Source of the DNA: CAIKMD01 sp963803265 | GTDB taxonomy: Bacteria > Pseudomonadota > Alphaproteobacteria > ATCC43930 > CGMCC-115725 | DNA length: 64,000 nt | Reading direction: 5' to 3' | NCBI GenBank assembly: GCA_963803265.1 | Contig: CAWDLZ010000020.1 | Location: 248,001-312,000, forward strand | In this document: in pieces, positions 63,382 to 64,000 of the stretch | How the letters are laid out: each line of letters starts with the position of its first letter | Position numbering within the stretch: position 1 is the stretch's first letter | The notes under the pieces: generated by a model | What the model saw: only the letters and a program-made list of their open reading frames with translations | Told to the model about the DNA's origin: nothing | The model's database searches: none | Made by a program: the position numbers and the translations under genes

Positions 63382-64000
63382 CTAGGCGCGCTTCAACTCG
63401 GTGACGCGCCCGAGCGCCTTGCCGAGCGCTTCGAGCCGGCGCTGCACGGCCTCGCCGACGAGAAGCGCGTGGTTCGACGACAGATTGAGGTAGAGCTTGG
63501 CGTCGGTGAGCTTGAGCGAAGTGCCCGGAAGCAAGCCCGGCACCCCGCCCGTCAGCGTATAGGCAAGGCGGAGCGCGAGGCCCACCGCGCGCGCCGCGCC
63601 GCGGGCCTCCTCGTCGAGCAGCGCGAACGCCGCGACCAGAGCGGGCGTGGCGGCCCCGCCGTAACGAGCCGAAAGAGCGGCACCGAGGAAAGCGCGCTCG
63701 GCGTGGGTCACTCCGCCCACCGGCATCGTCAGCGTATGGCGCAACGCCTGCTCCGCGCGATAATCGGGATGCTCGCGCCAGGCGATGTCGCCGAGGAGCG
63801 CCGCCGCCCGCCGCAGCCGCGATCGTTGCGGCGGCTCCTTGGGAAAGAGCGGCGCCGACCACGCGACCAGCGCCTCGGCATCCTCGCCGAAGCGAGGGCT
63901 GGCTCGCGCTTCCTCGCTGCAGGCGGCGAGCAGCGGATCGGCGCGCTGCTGGCCGGCATCCATGAGGCTGTAGAGATGACCCTCGCGCAGGCCCGCGGCC
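63382..64000 (-). CDS. ppx: Exopolyphosphatase/Ppx-GppA family, C-terminal part (partial)
   Basis: The last about 205 codons of a gene that enters from the right edge. The visible N-terminal end reads AAGLREGHLYSLMDAGQQRA, the junction after the Ppx/GppA ATPase core (where GLREG-x-L-Y-S-L is conserved). The rest is the helical HD-like C-terminal domain: LLGDIAWREHPDYRAEQALR with the conserved W-x-H-P-x-Y-R, then AERAFLGAALSARYGG and LYLNLSSNHALLVGEAVQRR. It cleaves polyphosphate or pppGpp. The ppx next to rnd arrangement is common in alphaproteobacteria. Confidence 0.93.
   Translation of the reverse strand, partial: AAGLREGHLYSLMDAGQQRADPLLAACSEEARASPRFGEDAEALVAWSAPLFPKEPPQRSRLRRAAALLGDIAWREHPDYRAEQALRHTLTMPVGGVTHAERAFLGAALSARYGGAATPALVAAFALLDEEARGAARAVGLALRLAYTLTGGVPGLLPGTSLKLTDAKLYLNLSSNHALLVGEAVQRRLEALGKALGRVTELKRA

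Overview
The window reads as high-GC chromosomal DNA of an alphaproteobacterium, probably a soil or rhizosphere member of the Rhodospirillales/Hyphomicrobiales side of the class. The evidence is a PleD/DivK pair, an EipB (DUF1849) envelope protein, an HpnK-type hopanoid protein, groESL behind a CIRCE operator, small proteins of alphaproteobacterial type, and the aspS / rnd / ppx neighbourhood. No rRNA, tRNA, CRISPR array, insertion sequence or prophage was recognised.

Layout. (1) 1-3972: the start of a membrane protein, then a translationally coupled pair: a PhoU-like protein and a two-domain PPDK-like protein that has the ATP-grasp and phosphohistidine domains but no PEP barrel. Both are broken by frameshifts. 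(2) 4010-18054: a catabolic region with a Rieske oxygenase, alpha/beta hydrolase, four solute-binding proteins without a visible permease, RidA, a LigJ-like amidohydrolase, HyuA/HyuB, a LigB-type extradiol dioxygenase and a MetE-like protein. It looks like a meta-cleavage or ring-opening pathway for an unknown aromatic or N-heterocyclic acid. (3) 18249-27527: a stress island with CspA, several small conserved proteins, GroEL/GroES, Hsp20, Lon and an alcohol dehydrogenase. (4) 27571-38303: mixed housekeeping and accessory genes, including a TonB receptor behind a cobalamin riboswitch, cysteine synthase with a sulfurtransferase, two flavin monooxygenase-like proteins, and a universal stress protein behind a perfect FNR/FixK-type box. 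(5) 38417-42106: two divergent glycosyltransferase genes, one a three-module fusion. (6) 42144-52256: a second catabolic/transport region: a fused LivH-LivM permease with LivG, LivF and LivK, a second Rieske oxygenase, an SDR, an MFS carrier and a DapA-family aldolase. (7) 52344-64000: core genes (cytochrome c, hpnK, rpmG, pleD, divK, ROK kinase, eipB, GGDEF protein, aspS, rnd, ppx) with a CocE-type hydrolase lying between rpmG and pleD.

Eight genes are disrupted by eleven apparent frameshifts and one in-frame stop. In each the remaining coding sequence continues intact in another frame, and nine of the eleven shifts have the sense of one extra base. This suggests either recent decay or base-insertion errors in the sequence. 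Such genes are annotated over their full span as pseudogenes, with lesion positions given.

No transcription regulator gene is visible in either catabolic region. Control elements seen directly are the CIRCE operator, the cobalamin riboswitch, an FNR-type palindrome, plausible sigma-70 promoters for rpmG and rnd, a CtrA-like half-site pair near divK, and terminators after cspA and rpmG.
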